This document shows positions 1 through 9,648 of a stretch of 64,000 nucleotides of DNA, in pieces; position 1 is the stretch's first letter, and every line of letters begins with the position of its first letter. This DNA is from Pradoshia sp. D12 (GTDB lineage: Bacteria > Bacillota > Bacilli > Bacillales > Pradoshiaceae): the NCBI RefSeq assembly GCF_008935075.1, contig NZ_CP044545.1, forward strand, positions 2,321,501-2,385,500, written 5' to 3'. Made by a program: the position numbers and the translations under genes. Under the pieces are notes generated by a model that was not told the origin of the DNA, did no database searches, and saw nothing but the letters and a program-made list of their open reading frames with translations.

Positions 1-750
1 TTTTTCATCCTCCAATGCCTTATTGAGGAGTGGCAGATCCAAAACTTCCGGATCCTCCATCTGATCCAATGCTTGAAATCTGGCCTTCCAGTCTTCCTGA
101 TCCAAATCAGCTTCCGTAAGCTTTCTTCTTTTCACCTTAACGGGTTCGGACTTCTTGGTGGTGGTGTCTTGAGCGTCTGCAACAAGCTTCGCTAACCGTT
201 CTTCTGGATATAAGGCGATGACTTCATCCATCACCTCTTTCCCAATCTGCTCAAGCTCCCCGTAACGATTGCCAAAATCAATCCATTTTCGGATCAACAC
301 AGCATTATCATCCTCAAGCTGAGATACTTGGAAAGCATCCATAAATGCTTTCGGCATAGCCCATCGTTTTTCTTCCAGGTCACTATTTGCTTTAATCTGG
401 ATAGGTATCCCTTTAAAAACTTGAATTTGGACCTTCACCTCTCCAAATCCTTTGCCTGTATCAACTGGATTAGCTCCAGTTTCTTCAACTGTCTCACCGA
501 AAACGGTTCGAACCTGTGCCAATATACCAGGCCAATCATATTTAGCATTTCTTTCAACGGCCAGGAAGTCTGCTACATGGTATACACCTTTAACACCTTC
601 AATATGTAAAATTTCTTTTATAAATGAAGGTGCGGTATCAATCGTATCCTTTTTATAATTCGTACTTTTACCAGCCGGCAATTCTTCATTTAAGATAACC
701 TTCATCGTATTCGGGCTCGGTGTAGGCTCAATTGAGACAATCCTCATCAT
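1..750 (-). CDS. ypgR: CvfC/YpgR-like protein, 3' end cut by the window
   Basis: The reading frame starts at ATG 750 behind a GGGGGA ribosome binding site and stays open to base 1, so the C-terminal part lies outside the window. The first ~85 residues look like the NifU/Nfu N-terminal scaffold fold (start MMRIVSIEPTPSPNTMKV). The rest is an acidic, helical region that in this family (YpgR of B. subtilis, CvfC of S. aureus) continues into HEAT-like repeats. The S. aureus homologue affects virulence factor expression, but the biochemical role is unclear. Position next to the ypgQ-bsaA series matches the conserved Bacillus order. Identification rests on remembered family features and synteny. 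Confidence 0.75.
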   Translation of the reverse strand, partial: MMRIVSIEPTPSPNTMKVILNEELPAGKSTNYKKDTIDTAPSFIKEILHIEGVKGVYHVADFLAVERNAKYDWPGILAQVRTVFGETVEETGANPVDTGKGFGEVKVQIQVFKGIPIQIKANSDLEEKRWAMPKAFMDAFQVSQLEDDNAVLIRKWIDFGNRYGELEQIGKEVMDEVIALYPEERLAKLVADAQDTTTKKSEPVKVKRRKLTEADLDQEDWKARFQALDQMEDPEVLDLPLLNKALEDEK

Positions 751-819
751 AAAATCCCCCTGATCTATTTATCTAGGGGGATTGTAGCATATCTATCAAA
801 ATATTTACATACTTACGAT

Positions 820-2712
820 TTAGCCTTCTTGTATTTCTGAAAGATAGGACCATCGTTCAATCAAATGCTCCAGTTCTTCATTTAATTGAATTTCTTCCTC
901 AGCTAATTTATTCGCCAGTTCAAAATCACTGCCTGCTTTATTTAGTTCGGCAGCGACTTCCTCCAGTCGTTTTTCAACCGCTTCTATTTTTTCATCGATG
1001 CCTTCCCATTCTCTCATCTCATGATAGGATAGCCGTTTTTTCGTTTTTGTCTCTTCTGCACGTTTTATTTTAGGAGTTGACTCTTTCTCAACGGCAGTTG
1101 CAAGTCTTTCCTGCTCCTGTTTCCATTCCAAGTAATCACTTGCCTGCCCATAGTATTGCTGAATCTGTCCATTCCCTGTAAATACCCATAATTTATGACA
1201 TGTTTTATCCAAGAAGTATCGATCATGTGATACGGTTATAACAACACCCGGAAAATGCTGAAGATACTCTTCCAAAACAGTTAATGTCTGAATATCCAAA
1301 TCATTTGTCGGTTCGTCCAATAAAAGTACATTTGGAGACTCCATCAATATCTTCAATAAATAAAGCCTTCTTTTTTCTCCGCCTGAAAGCTTCCCGATGA
1401 CCGTCCCATGCGTATGTGGCTCAAAAAGGAAACGTTCCAGCATTTGTGCGGCCGAAATTCGCTCACCATCTGCAAGCGTGACCGCTTCACTTGTTTCCCG
1501 GATATATTCAATCATTCGCTTATTGAGTGGTAAATCTTCATTTTCCTGAGTATAATAGCCAATCAATACCGTAGAACCCCGATCAATTGAGCCACTAGTT
1601 AAAGACTCAGAACCGGCAAGCATTCTTAATATGGTTGTTTTTCCACTGCCATTGGCTCCAAGGATACCAATTCGATCTCCCTTTTGTAAAATGACAGAAA
1701 ACCGATCGATTAAGAGTTTATTTTCATAGGATTTTGAAAGATTAACCAGCTCCAACACCTTTTTCCCAAGTCTGGTTGAAGCAACATCCAAACTTAAATC
1801 GTCACTTGCATTACCAGCATTCGCTTCCTCCTGCAAGGATTCAAAGCGCTGAATTCTCGCTTTTTGTTTCGTCGTTCTCGCTTTTGCCCCTTTCCGCATC
1901 CAGGCCAATTCCTGTTGGAACAGCCTTGAAACTTTATGAGCTGATTTTGCTTCCATCTCGTCTCTGATCGCTTTGATTTCTAAAAATTTCTCGTAGTTTC
2001 CGTCATAAGAATGCAATTGCCCCTTATCAAGCTCCCAAATCTTTTTAGTCACGGCATCTAAGAAATATCGATCATGAGTTACAAATAAAACCGATCCTTG
2101 ATATCCTTGGATATACTCCTGCAGCCACTCGATACTGTCATAATCCAAATGGTTTGTCGGCTCGTCTAAAATAAGCAAATCTGCTTTTTCCATTAATGCT
2201 TTAGCTAAAGCACAACGCTTTTTTTGCCCTCCGGATAAAGAACCCATTCTAACATTAAGGTCTTTGATTCCTAGCTTATTTAACATAATTTGTGCATTTG
2301 AATGGATCTCCCAGCCACCGTTTGCATCCATTTCAGCTTGCAAATGAAACATTTTATCAAGAAGAGCTGAATCATTTGGGGACTCCTTCATATGTTCCAA
2401 TAGCTCTTCGTACTTTCGTACAGTTTGAAATACAGGTGAGTCATTTCTATAAATAAAGGCTGATACCTTTTCATCTTCGTTTACTTCAACATTCTGTCCT
2501 AGATATGAAATCCGGTAATCCTTTGGCTTATCAATCAATCCTCCGTCCATTTCTTCAATGCCGGCAATGATTTTTAAAAGTGAAGATTTCCCTGTTCCGT
2601 TTAAGCCGATTAAACCAATTTTTTCGTTTTCACTTATGCTAAAGTTAATATCCTTAAAGAGAGTCTTCTCTCCGTATTCCTTTTTAATGTCGATTCCTTT
2701 TAATACTTTCAT
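820..2712 (-). CDS. yfmR: ABC-F ATPase, YfmR/Uup type translation factor
   Basis: 630-aa soluble protein with two ABC ATPase domains and no membrane segments, which is the ABC-F layout. Domain 1 has Walker A GLNGTGKSS (about residue 37), signature LSGGQKKR and Walker B LLILDEPTNHLD. Domain 2 has GANGSGKTT (about 355), LSGGEKRR and LLLDEPTNDLD. A lysine/glutamate-rich linker separates the domains, and the last ~80 residues form the coiled coil typical of Uup/YfmR. ABC-F proteins act at the ribosomal E site to resolve stalled translation; YfmR is linked to stalling at difficult motifs such as proline runs. Its ATG overlaps the ypgQ stop codon (ATGA), so it is translationally coupled as the last gene of a degV-ypgQ-yfmR operon. 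Confidence 0.88.
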   Translation of the reverse strand: MKVLKGIDIKKEYGEKTLFKDINFSISENEKIGLIGLNGTGKSSLLKIIAGIEEMDGGLIDKPKDYRISYLGQNVEVNEDEKVSAFIYRNDSPVFQTVRKYEELLEHMKESPNDSALLDKMFHLQAEMDANGGWEIHSNAQIMLNKLGIKDLNVRMGSLSGGQKKRCALAKALMEKADLLILDEPTNHLDYDSIEWLQEYIQGYQGSVLFVTHDRYFLDAVTKKIWELDKGQLHSYDGNYEKFLEIKAIRDEMEAKSAHKVSRLFQQELAWMRKGAKARTTKQKARIQRFESLQEEANAGNASDDLSLDVASTRLGKKVLELVNLSKSYENKLLIDRFSVILQKGDRIGILGANGSGKTTILRMLAGSESLTSGSIDRGSTVLIGYYTQENEDLPLNKRMIEYIRETSEAVTLADGERISAAQMLERFLFEPHTHGTVIGKLSGGEKRRLYLLKILMESPNVLLLDEPTNDLDIQTLTVLEEYLQHFPGVVITVSHDRYFLDKTCHKLWVFTGNGQIQQYYGQASDYLEWKQEQERLATAVEKESTPKIKRAEETKTKKRLSYHEMREWEGIDEKIEAVEKRLEEVAAELNKAGSDFELANKLAEEEIQLNEELEHLIERWSYLSEIQEG

Positions 2713-3308
2713 TCCATCATATCCTTTTTAAACTGTTCTAAAAACAACAAGATAAATTGATGACGTTCTTCTGCCAACCTTTTACCTGTACGTGTATTCA
2801 TCAAGGTTTTTAATAGTAGTAATTTATCATAAAAATGCGTGAATGTACTAGGGGCAGAATCATCCTTCGGTAAATAAATAGGATGCCCCTTATGACTGCC
2901 ATATGCAAAAGCACGGGCTATACCAATAGCTCCCAATGCATCCAGACGGTCCGCATCCTGCACAATGGCTGCTTCAGGGGATAAGCCCTCTCTTAAACCC
3001 TCACTAAATGAGATACTGGAGACATCCCTTTTAATCTTTCCCCTAATTTCTTCATTTTTCACATTAGATTCGAGCCATTCGCTAAGTACCGCTTCTCCCG
3101 CTTTTTTTGTCCCATTTAATTTGGAATCGGATAGATCATGCAGTAGGGCGATCAGTTCAATTAGCTCAGGATCGCCTGTTTGCTCGGTTTGATAGATTAA
3201 TAAGGATAGCCTTCTGACACGATCCATATGCTGCCAGTCATGGCCCGTTGTATCGTTAATAAAACGTTTTTTCACGAATTCTTCCGCTGCTTTAATAGCT
3301 TCGCGCAT
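2709..3308 (-). CDS. ypgQ: HD-domain phosphohydrolase YpgQ
   Basis: I chose ATG 3308 (MREAIKAAEE) because AAAGGAG sits 6 nt upstream; a longer frame to 3335 has no such site. The 199-aa product has the HD superfamily metal ligands in order: H of GHDWQHMDRV, HD of ALLHDLSD and D of QDADRLDALGAIG. YpgQ is known as a metal-dependent pyrophosphohydrolase acting on nucleoside triphosphates in vitro; its cellular substrate is uncertain. The gene lies between degV and yfmR on the same strand with minimal gaps. Confidence 0.82.
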   Translation of the reverse strand: MREAIKAAEEFVKKRFINDTTGHDWQHMDRVRRLSLLIYQTEQTGDPELIELIALLHDLSDSKLNGTKKAGEAVLSEWLESNVKNEEIRGKIKRDVSSISFSEGLREGLSPEAAIVQDADRLDALGAIGIARAFAYGSHKGHPIYLPKDDSAPSTFTHFYDKLLLLKTLMNTRTGKRLAEERHQFILLFLEQFKKDMME

Positions 3309-3319
3309 AATAAACTCCT

Positions 3320-4162
3320 TTACTTTTCTATCCATCCGATTCCTACTGTTTCAACGCCTGCGTGAAGGCAAAGGGCAGTCCCGAGCGGATGTATCGTAAT
3401 TGATAATTCCTCACTGATTCTTTCAACCATCCGGACCCAATCGCTTGTTTGACTGATCTGTTTTCCATACAGCATAAAAACTTCTTCAATCTGGTAGGAC
3501 CCCAGGGATTGTTTTAAATAGGATTGGATTTTTTCTGTTGCCTTTTTCCATGTACGAACCTTGGTTTTAATCTGTAGACTTCCTTCCTGAAAGGTTACGA
3601 TTGGCTTTATATTCAAAAGACTTCCCAGGTAATAGCTTGAGGTGTTAAGCCTGCCGCTATTATGAAGCTGCTGAAGAGATCCTATCCAAACATACACTCT
3701 TAACTTAGATTTAAGCGCATGGATTGCTTCCACAACTTCTGTAGGTTCATTTGAAGTTTCCCATATTTTAATAGCTTTCTTTATCAATAACGTCAATGGA
3801 TAAGCAAGATAATGAGTATCCACATTAAAAACCGGGATATCCACCAGCTCGGCAGCTTGAACACTTGTAGAATATGTACCGCTTAATTTATCAGAGATAT
3901 GAAAGGAGAAGATAGAGTCATAGGTAACAGCCAACTTGTCGTAAAGCTTTTTGAAATCGCCAATCGATGGCTGCGATGAGGTAAGAGTGGATCCCTTTTC
4001 TATGTGTTCAACTAATTCATCGGTTGTTAGATCTACACCATCCAAATAAGACTTTCCATCAATCATCATGTGGACCGGTAAAACGTAAACATCTTTATTG
4101 GCTCTAAGTTCATCATCTAATACAGCAGAGCTGTCTGTTACCCACGCTACTTTTTTCATCAT
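3320..4162 (-). CDS. DegV family fatty-acid-binding protein
   Basis: About 280 aa. The N-terminus KKVAWVTDSSAVLDDE and the later TSQPSIGDF and HISDKLSGTYS segments are diagnostic of DegV proteins. These have an alpha/beta N-terminal domain and a C-terminal domain that together hold one fatty acid, and in Firmicutes they feed exogenous or recycled fatty acids to the FakA kinase (FakB role). No fakA is nearby, so it may serve a kinase encoded elsewhere. Start is ATG 4162 or the adjacent ATG 4159, after a G-rich stretch; in-frame ATG 4177 is less likely. First gene of the operon with ypgQ and yfmR. Confidence 0.82.
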   Translation of the reverse strand: MMKKVAWVTDSSAVLDDELRANKDVYVLPVHMMIDGKSYLDGVDLTTDELVEHIEKGSTLTSSQPSIGDFKKLYDKLAVTYDSIFSFHISDKLSGTYSTSVQAAELVDIPVFNVDTHYLAYPLTLLIKKAIKIWETSNEPTEVVEAIHALKSKLRVYVWIGSLQQLHNSGRLNTSSYYLGSLLNIKPIVTFQEGSLQIKTKVRTWKKATEKIQSYLKQSLGSYQIEEVFMLYGKQISQTSDWVRMVERISEELSITIHPLGTALCLHAGVETVGIGWIEK

Positions 4163-4254
4163 GCAACCAACCCCCATACCTCATGGAATACATAACCGAT
4201 AAATGGCGTTACTCCTATTATAACCAAAAGCGTTTTTAAAAAGATACAAATATA

Positions 4255-4281
4255 AGACCTCTCCTTTGCTAGGAGAGGTCT
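4255..4281 (-). terminator. Rho-independent terminator after bsaA
   Basis: Ten-base-pair inverted repeat (AGACCTCTCC against GGAGAGGTCT) directly after the glutathione peroxidase stop codon, followed on the minus strand by a T-rich but interrupted tail. Confidence 0.6.
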
Positions 4282-4284
4282 GTC

Positions 4285-4764
4285 CTATAATAAATCAACG
4301 ATACTTTTCTCTACTTCAGAAAGTTTTGTAGAGGGTGCAAAACGTTTTACAATCTTTCCATTTCGATCAATGAGAAACTTTGTAAAGTTCCATTTAATCG
4401 CCTTGGAACCCATCACACCAGGGGCCTGTTCTGTTAAATAATTAAATAATGGATGAGCTTGGTCTCCTCTTACATCCACTTTTGCGAACATAGGAAAGGT
4501 AATTCCATAATTAGTTCGGCAGAATGAATGGATTTCCATTTCATCTCCGGGTTCTTGATTCATAAATTGATTGCACGGAAATCCAAGAATAACCAAGCCC
4601 TGCTCCTTATATTTTTGGTAAAAGGATTCTAACTCTTTATACTGTGGAGTAAACCCACATTTACTGGCAGTATTCACAATAAGCAGGACCTTCCCCATAT
4701 ATCTTTCAAAGGAAACTTCATCTCCAGTGATTAAGTTAGCCTTAAAATCATAAATGTTCATCAT
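4285..4764 (-). CDS. bsaA: Glutathione peroxidase-like thiol peroxidase
   Basis: 159 aa from ATG 4764, which follows GGGAG at 5 nt. The thioredoxin-fold GPx signature is complete: peroxidatic cysteine in NTASKCGFT, then LGFPCNQF with the second cysteine and the conserved Gln/Trp region WNFTKFLIDR. As in other bacterial members the active residue is Cys rather than selenocysteine, and enzymes of this class usually take electrons from thioredoxin rather than glutathione. The role is reduction of hydrogen or lipid peroxides. Position matches bsaA of B. subtilis between ypgQ and metA. Confidence 0.87.
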   Translation of the reverse strand: MMNIYDFKANLITGDEVSFERYMGKVLLIVNTASKCGFTPQYKELESFYQKYKEQGLVILGFPCNQFMNQEPGDEMEIHSFCRTNYGITFPMFAKVDVRGDQAHPLFNYLTEQAPGVMGSKAIKWNFTKFLIDRNGKIVKRFAPSTKLSEVEKSIVDLL

Positions 4765-4820
4765 CTTCACTCCCGCTAAAAATACATGACTGATCAAGTT
4801 TTACTTTCGTTCAAAAAAAT

Positions 4821-5327
4821 CTAACCTTCTGCTTTCAGTATATGATGGATTTGGCTGACATAGGTATGTAATTGATCAATTTCATCCTCATAAATTGGCT
4901 TATCCTGCTTAATTTCAATCGTTACGAATGGATCTTCATGTTTAAATCCAATCGGAGTATGTTTAAAAACCCGGTAATGATACCCTTTATCCCAGATCTG
5001 CTTCAATATATGAATATTGCGGAGAGGATGCTCAGGATCGATATACCTAAATTTAATTTTAAGATCACATCCCGGCTCGCGTTTCGTTATGGATGATAGC
5101 TTTTCTGATGAGAAAGCTTGTAAACCTGCACTTAAAGAAAGTGTACATTCAACCGCTTTTTCCATCGAAGCATCAAGCCTTGTACTAATCTCAAAAATTC
5201 TTGACATATAGGCTAAGTCAACATAATCATGCCTGTCTATGATGGCTAACTCGCCTTCTAAGTCTAAATCATAAAAGGCACCTTCAACTACTACTTTCAG
5301 GTTTTCAAAAACTGATGGATCAAACAT
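4821..5327 (-). CDS. Conserved-looking protein of unknown function, 168 aa
   Basis: Preceded by an excellent ribosome binding site (GGAGGTGATC) before ATG 5327, so it is very likely expressed. I do not recognise the family. The product is soluble, acidic, without signal peptide or membrane segment, and has no obvious catalytic motif. The N-terminal half is alpha/beta-like; the C-terminal half is rich in aromatic residues and His. Two cysteines (ECTLS, PGCD) are not arranged as a metal site. It lies between bsaA and fhs on the same strand and could be co-transcribed with either. Confidence 0.7.
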   Translation of the reverse strand: MFDPSVFENLKVVVEGAFYDLDLEGELAIIDRHDYVDLAYMSRIFEISTRLDASMEKAVECTLSLSAGLQAFSSEKLSSITKREPGCDLKIKFRYIDPEHPLRNIHILKQIWDKGYHYRVFKHTPIGFKHEDPFVTIEIKQDKPIYEDEIDQLHTYVSQIHHILKAEG

Positions 5328-5364
5328 GAGATCACCTCCATTTTACATAATCTACCTATCCTTA

Positions 5365-7053
5365 TTAAAACAATCCGACCGCATTGCCATTCTCGTCGAC
5401 ATCCATCTTTAAAGCAGCTGGTCTTTTAGGTAATCCAGGCATTGTCATAATATCTCCAGTAAGTACCACAATAAAACCTGCTCCTACAGAAGGCTTTAGC
5501 TTTTTGATATACAATGTAAATCCTTCAGGCCTGCCCAACAAACTTGGATTGTCCGATAATGAATACTGGGTTTTAGCCATACAAACAGGGAGCTGCCCCC
5601 ATCCTTCTGATTCATATTTATGTATTTGTTGCAGAGCTTCAGGAGAATATTCAATCTTTTGTGCCCCATATACAATTTTTGCGACTTTTTCAATTTTCTC
5701 TTGAATGGAATCCGTTGATTCGTATAGACGTTTAAATGTATTGGTATTCTCCTTCATAAGGTCTTCAAGTTTTGCTGCAAGGTCCAATCCGCCCTGCCCA
5801 CCTTTTTCCCACACTTCTGTTAAAGAGAAAGGTAATCCATGTTTCTGACATAAAGTATTGAATCGTTCCACCTCTGCATCAGTATCTGCAGAAAATTTAT
5901 TTAAAGCGACGATAAAAGGCAATCCAAAAGCTTGAATCGTTTCACAATGCTTCACTAAATTCTGGAACCCTAATTCAATCGCATTTAGATTTTCCTCTTT
6001 TAATTTATCCGATTGTACGCCACCATGCATCTTTAAGGCTCTTAATGTTGCCACGATAACGACAGCATCCGGAGTAAGATCAGCAGCGCTTGTCTTAATA
6101 TTCAAGAATTTTTCTCCGCCAAGGTCCGCACCAAATCCTGCTTCTGTAACACAATAATCAGCTAGCTTAAGGGCTGTTTTTGTAGCAAGTACACTGTTGC
6201 ATCCATGTGCAATATTTGCAAACGGACCACAATGAATTAGAGTAGGCGTATGTTCAATAGTTTGAACCAAATTAGGCTTTAAAGCATCCTTTAACAATAA
6301 AGTTAGTGCACCCTCTACACCCAAGTCTGAAACAGAAACAGGTGTATCCTGATAGGTGTATCCAATCACAATCTTCCCTAATTTATCTTTTAAGTCATCT
6401 AAATCTATCGCGAGACAAAGAATTGCCATGATTTCAGATGCTACGGTTATATCAAAGCCATCTTCACGGGGAATTCCGTGCTTATCCCCGCCAAGCCCGA
6501 TTACAATATGCCGAAGGGCACGGTCATTCATATCAAGGACCCTTTTCCAAATAATTTTCCGCGGGTCAATCTGCAGTTCATTTCCCTGCTGAATATGATT
6601 ATCAATCAGAGCTGCCAGTGCATTATTTGCTGTTGTGATGGCATGTAAATCACCAGTAAAGTGCAGGTTAATTTCGTCCATTGGGAGTACCTGTGAATAA
6701 CCGCCGCCAGTTGCACCTCCCTTTACACCCATGACTGGTCCAAGAGAAGGTTCTCTCATCGCTATCATTGCTTTCTTTCCAAGAAGAGAAAACGCATCTC
6801 CTAGACCAACGGTTACCGTTGATTTCCCTTCCCCTGCTTTAGTAGGATTGATGGAAGTAACGAGAATTAATTTCCCATCCTTTTTGGTGCTGCGGGATTT
6901 TAACACATCAAGAGAGATTTTCGCCTTGTATTTCCCGTAAGCTTCCCAATCTTCTTCCTTTAATCCAATCGTTTCAGCAATTTCTTTTATGGGTTTCATT
7001 TTTGCATTTAAAGCAATCTCGATATCACTTTTTACAATTGTGTCCAAATTCAT
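5365..7053 (-). CDS. fhs: Formate--tetrahydrofolate ligase
   Basis: 562 aa from ATG 7053 ([20 protein letters not shown]), behind GGGGGC. It catalyses ATP-dependent ligation of formate to tetrahydrofolate, giving 10-formyl-THF for purine and formyl-Met-tRNA synthesis. Evidence: the ATP-binding [11 protein letters not shown]-like loop (here [17 protein letters not shown], about residue 65), [19 protein letters not shown], and the C-terminal [19 protein letters not shown] motif. Full length for the family. B. subtilis lacks this gene as far as I recall, so it marks a difference from that genome. It is transcribed away from metA. Confidence 0.95.
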   Translation of the reverse strand: MNLDTIVKSDIEIALNAKMKPIKEIAETIGLKEEDWEAYGKYKAKISLDVLKSRSTKKDGKLILVTSINPTKAGEGKSTVTVGLGDAFSLLGKKAMIAMREPSLGPVMGVKGGATGGGYSQVLPMDEINLHFTGDLHAITTANNALAALIDNHIQQGNELQIDPRKIIWKRVLDMNDRALRHIVIGLGGDKHGIPREDGFDITVASEIMAILCLAIDLDDLKDKLGKIVIGYTYQDTPVSVSDLGVEGALTLLLKDALKPNLVQTIEHTPTLIHCGPFANIAHGCNSVLATKTALKLADYCVTEAGFGADLGGEKFLNIKTSAADLTPDAVVIVATLRALKMHGGVQSDKLKEENLNAIELGFQNLVKHCETIQAFGLPFIVALNKFSADTDAEVERFNTLCQKHGLPFSLTEVWEKGGQGGLDLAAKLEDLMKENTNTFKRLYESTDSIQEKIEKVAKIVYGAQKIEYSPEALQQIHKYESEGWGQLPVCMAKTQYSLSDNPSLLGRPEGFTLYIKKLKPSVGAGFIVVLTGDIMTMPGLPKRPAALKMDVDENGNAVGLF

Positions 7054-7204
7054 GCTGAGCCCCCTAAAAATCAATAGTCATAATTAGTTTAACAAAAAAT
7101 ATATATCAAACACACATTATTATTTACAACCTCTCAAAAATATGAATACAATGGTAATATTATTTAATATTTTGAAAATTTAAACAAACAAGGAGGTCCA
7201 TATC

Positions 7205-8113
7205 TTGCCGATTACGATTCCAAATAAACTACCCGTCAAACAAATTTTAGAAGAAGAAAATATTTTCGTAATGGATGATAACAGAGCTCTTAGTCAGGAT
7301 ATCCGACCTTTAAACATTCTCATTTTAAACTTAATGCCTGAAAAAGAGAAAACCGAAGCACAGCTGCTTCGATTACTAAGCAATACTCCTCTGCAAGTCA
7401 AAATAACCTTTTTACGAATGGAAACACATGAAAGTAAAAACACACCCCATACACATTTGGAACAATTCTACTCAACCTTCCCCGAAGTATCAACGAAGCG
7501 CTTCGACGGCTTAATTATTACTGGAGCGCCGGTTGAAAAGCTAGACTTCGAGGAAGTTCACTATTGGAATGAGCTAATCAACATAATGGATTGGTCAAGG
7601 GAGCATGTAACCTCATCCCTTCATATATGCTGGGGAGCCCAAGCAGCCCTATACCATCATTTTGGAATATCAAAGCAATTATTAAATAAAAAATGTACAG
7701 GCATCTATAAGCATAAAGTATTGAAACCATTCGAAAGCCTTGTAAGAGGATTTGATGATGTTTTTTACGCTCCGCATTCAAGATATACAGATATTGAAGC
7801 AGAAGAGATTCGCAATCATGAGGAGTTAATCGTCTTAGCAGAATCGGAGGAAGCAGGTTTGTTCCTGGTCGCTTCTAAGGATAAACGATTAATTATGGTA
7901 ACCGGTCATCCAGAATACGATTTGGCTACCTTGTCCCATGAATATAAGCGTGACTTATCAAAGAGCTCAGGTGCCCCTATTCCTCAAAATTATTTTCCTG
8001 AGGACGACCCGCTGCAGCTCCCATTTCATACATGGAAAAGCCACGCAAGTCTTCTATTTTCTAATTGGCTGAATTATTATGTCTATCAGACGACACCTTA
8101 CCAGTGGAAATAA
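7205..8113 (+). CDS. metA: Homoserine O-acyltransferase MetA
   Basis: 302 aa, starting at TTG 7205 behind AGGAGGTCC (7191-7199). MetA activates the hydroxyl of homoserine in methionine synthesis; Bacillus enzymes of this family generally use acetyl-CoA. Family marks: [24 protein letters not shown], nucleophile Cys in HICWGAQA (about residue 142) and the His-x-Glu pair in TGHPEYD (about 235). I found no S-box (SAM) leader in the 130 bases upstream. Followed by a terminator. Confidence 0.93.
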   Translation: MPITIPNKLPVKQILEEENIFVMDDNRALSQDIRPLNILILNLMPEKEKTEAQLLRLLSNTPLQVKITFLRMETHESKNTPHTHLEQFYSTFPEVSTKRFDGLIITGAPVEKLDFEEVHYWNELINIMDWSREHVTSSLHICWGAQAALYHHFGISKQLLNKKCTGIYKHKVLKPFESLVRGFDDVFYAPHSRYTDIEAEEIRNHEELIVLAESEEAGLFLVASKDKRLIMVTGHPEYDLATLSHEYKRDLSKSSGAPIPQNYFPEDDPLQLPFHTWKSHASLLFSNWLNYYVYQTTPYQWK

Positions 8114-8153
8114 TGATAAGTATTCTTACAATAGAAATTCTTATATAAAATAT

Positions 8154-8182
8154 AAAAGACAGCCTATCAGCTGTCTTTTTCT
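8154..8182 (+). terminator. Terminator after metA
   Basis: Ten-base-pair perfect hairpin (AAAAGACAGC, 6-nt loop, GCTGTCTTTT) with a T-rich tail. The flanking A-run means it may also work for the HD-GYP gene ending at 8202 on the other strand. Confidence 0.85.
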
Positions 8183-8201
8183 TCTAATATCCAATATCCT
8201 C

Positions 8202-9188
8202 TTATACTTCATTAATAATCTTAACGATTTCAATATCCCTAAATGCCATTAAATCTATGATTCCCCTTTCAGTCTTTATTAAAGACTTAAGTGGATTATA
8301 TCGATTTATGAGAAGAATCGAACCATATTCGCCATTATTCAGCTTTACTTTTTTGCCCACCAGCGCCTGAAGCAATCTATCCATGAAAACCAATAAAATA
8401 TGAGCATCTAATGTTCCATATACATCATTCTGCATTTGTTTGATGATTAAATAAAATGGTGTTGCTTCGTGATAAACTCTTTCTGAGGACATCGCATGAT
8501 ATATATCTGCTATGGCGACAATCTTAGCAAAGTAATGAATTTGCTTACCCTTTAATCCATGAGGATACCCCATTCCATCTTCTCTCTCATGGTGCTGCAA
8601 GGCAACAATGGCAGCCGAATCAGGGATATGGTCGAGACTACTTAATAGTTCATGCCCATAGACGGTATGTTGTTTCATTATATTATATTCCTGAGAGGTA
8701 AGTTTACCTGATTTATCTAAGATGTTCTCCGGAACCATGGTCATGCCGATATCATGCAAAACAGCAGAAATCATAAGGTCTTCCAGCTCATCTATAGGCA
8801 ATCTCAGCCATCTCCCGATTAGACCGGATAGAATTCCTACGCAAATGGAGTGCCAGTATGTATACTCCTCTTTACGTTTAGTTTGATGAAGCAATTCAAA
8901 AATTCGCGGACTCGATGATGCACTCTTGATAACAGGGATAATCTCCTGTTTAACCCGATTGACGGAAATTTCTCCACGTCTCTTTATATCCTTAAATATA
9001 TGCCGAATATCCGTACATGCCTGATCCATGCATAAAGAAACCTCTTCTGTCGTCATCATTCGGAATTCCCCATTATCTTTGATAGAAGGTGTTTTTTGTT
9101 CCACCTTATCTCTTATTTCTTTTTGTAATTGATTCATATAAACTCTTTCCAGCAAATAATTAGAAAAACCATTATGATGTGTATCCAT
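8202..9188 (-). CDS. HD-GYP domain protein, putative cyclic-di-GMP phosphodiesterase
   Basis: About 328 aa. The C-terminal half has the HD-GYP pattern: HD in AVLHDIGMTMVP (about residue 190), HHEREDGMGYP and the AIADIYHAMSSER segment. Family members hydrolyse cyclic dinucleotides, typically c-di-GMP. The N-terminal ~100 residues have no recognisable sensor domain and no membrane segment. Start is ambiguous: ATG 9188 follows GGGGTG, ATG 9137 follows GGAAAGAG, and in-frame ATG 9203 has no site. In B. subtilis this slot (metA to csp) is occupied by different genes, so the gene is accessory relative to that genome. Confidence 0.8.
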   Translation of the reverse strand: MDTHHNGFSNYLLERVYMNQLQKEIRDKVEQKTPSIKDNGEFRMMTTEEVSLCMDQACTDIRHIFKDIKRRGEISVNRVKQEIIPVIKSASSSPRIFELLHQTKRKEEYTYWHSICVGILSGLIGRWLRLPIDELEDLMISAVLHDIGMTMVPENILDKSGKLTSQEYNIMKQHTVYGHELLSSLDHIPDSAAIVALQHHEREDGMGYPHGLKGKQIHYFAKIVAIADIYHAMSSERVYHEATPFYLIIKQMQNDVYGTLDAHILLVFMDRLLQALVGKKVKLNNGEYGSILLINRYNPLKSLIKTERGIIDLMAFRDIEIVKIINEV

Positions 9189-9292
9189 CAGACACCCCGA
9201 CATATGTTTTCATTTCATTTTAACAATTATACCATATTTACCCAATTATCCAGTCACCTCTTAAAAATTTTCAATATTTTTTAAAATCCATT

Positions 9293-9322
9293 TTGACACT
9301 GTATATTTGAATGTTGTATATT
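9293..9322 (+). promoter_or_regulatory. Sigma-A promoter of cspD
   Basis: Perfect -35 TTGACA (9293-9298), 18-nt spacer, -10 TATATT (9317-9322). It leaves a leader of about 70 nt before the csp start, as usual for cold-shock genes. Confidence 0.7.
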
Positions 9323-9400
9323 GAAATTATCATGACTTATCTAAAGTTTATGATAAAAAGTAATTGGCTTTTGAGCCACAGTTTTAGGAGGAATAAATCT

Positions 9401-9601
9401 ATGCAAAACGGTAAAGTAAAATGGTTTAACAACGAAAAAGGTTTTGGTTTTATCGAAGTTGAAGGCGGAGATGATGTATTCGTACATTTCACAGCAATTC
9501 AAGGTGAAGGATACAAATCTTTAGAAGAAGGCCAAGAAGTTACTTTCGAAATCGTAGATGGAGAAAGAGGACCTCAAGCTACTAACGTACAAAAAGCCTA
9601 A
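9401..9601 (+). CDS. cspD: Cold shock protein
   Basis: 66 aa, ATG 9401 behind AGGAGG; an upstream in-frame ATG at 9311 is a chance extension. Single OB-fold cold-shock domain with both RNA-binding motifs, KGFGFIE (RNP1) and VFVHF (RNP2). It binds single-stranded RNA/DNA as an RNA chaperone. Given the symbol cspD because of the metA-csp-ypeQ-ypeP-ypdQ order of B. subtilis; other csp paralogues are nearly identical so the paralogue assignment is by synteny. Confidence 0.92.
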   Translation: MQNGKVKWFNNEKGFGFIEVEGGDDVFVHFTAIQGEGYKSLEEGQEVTFEIVDGERGPQATNVQKA

Positions 9602-9619
9602 TAATGAACCAAAATTAAC

Positions 9620-9648
9620 AGCCGCCTATTGGATAGGCGGCTTTTCTG
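9620..9648 (+). terminator. Terminator after cspD, overlapping the 3' end of ypeQ
   Basis: GC-rich 9-bp perfect hairpin (AGCCGCCTA, 5-nt loop, TAGGCGGCT) followed by TTTT. The last codons and stop of convergent ypeQ (ends 9626) lie in the same stem. Confidence 0.88.

Noticed and set aside
7075-7204. S-box or T-box leader before metA
   Set aside because: No S-box core or AGGGTGGNACCGCG-type element is present in the short AT-rich upstream gap.
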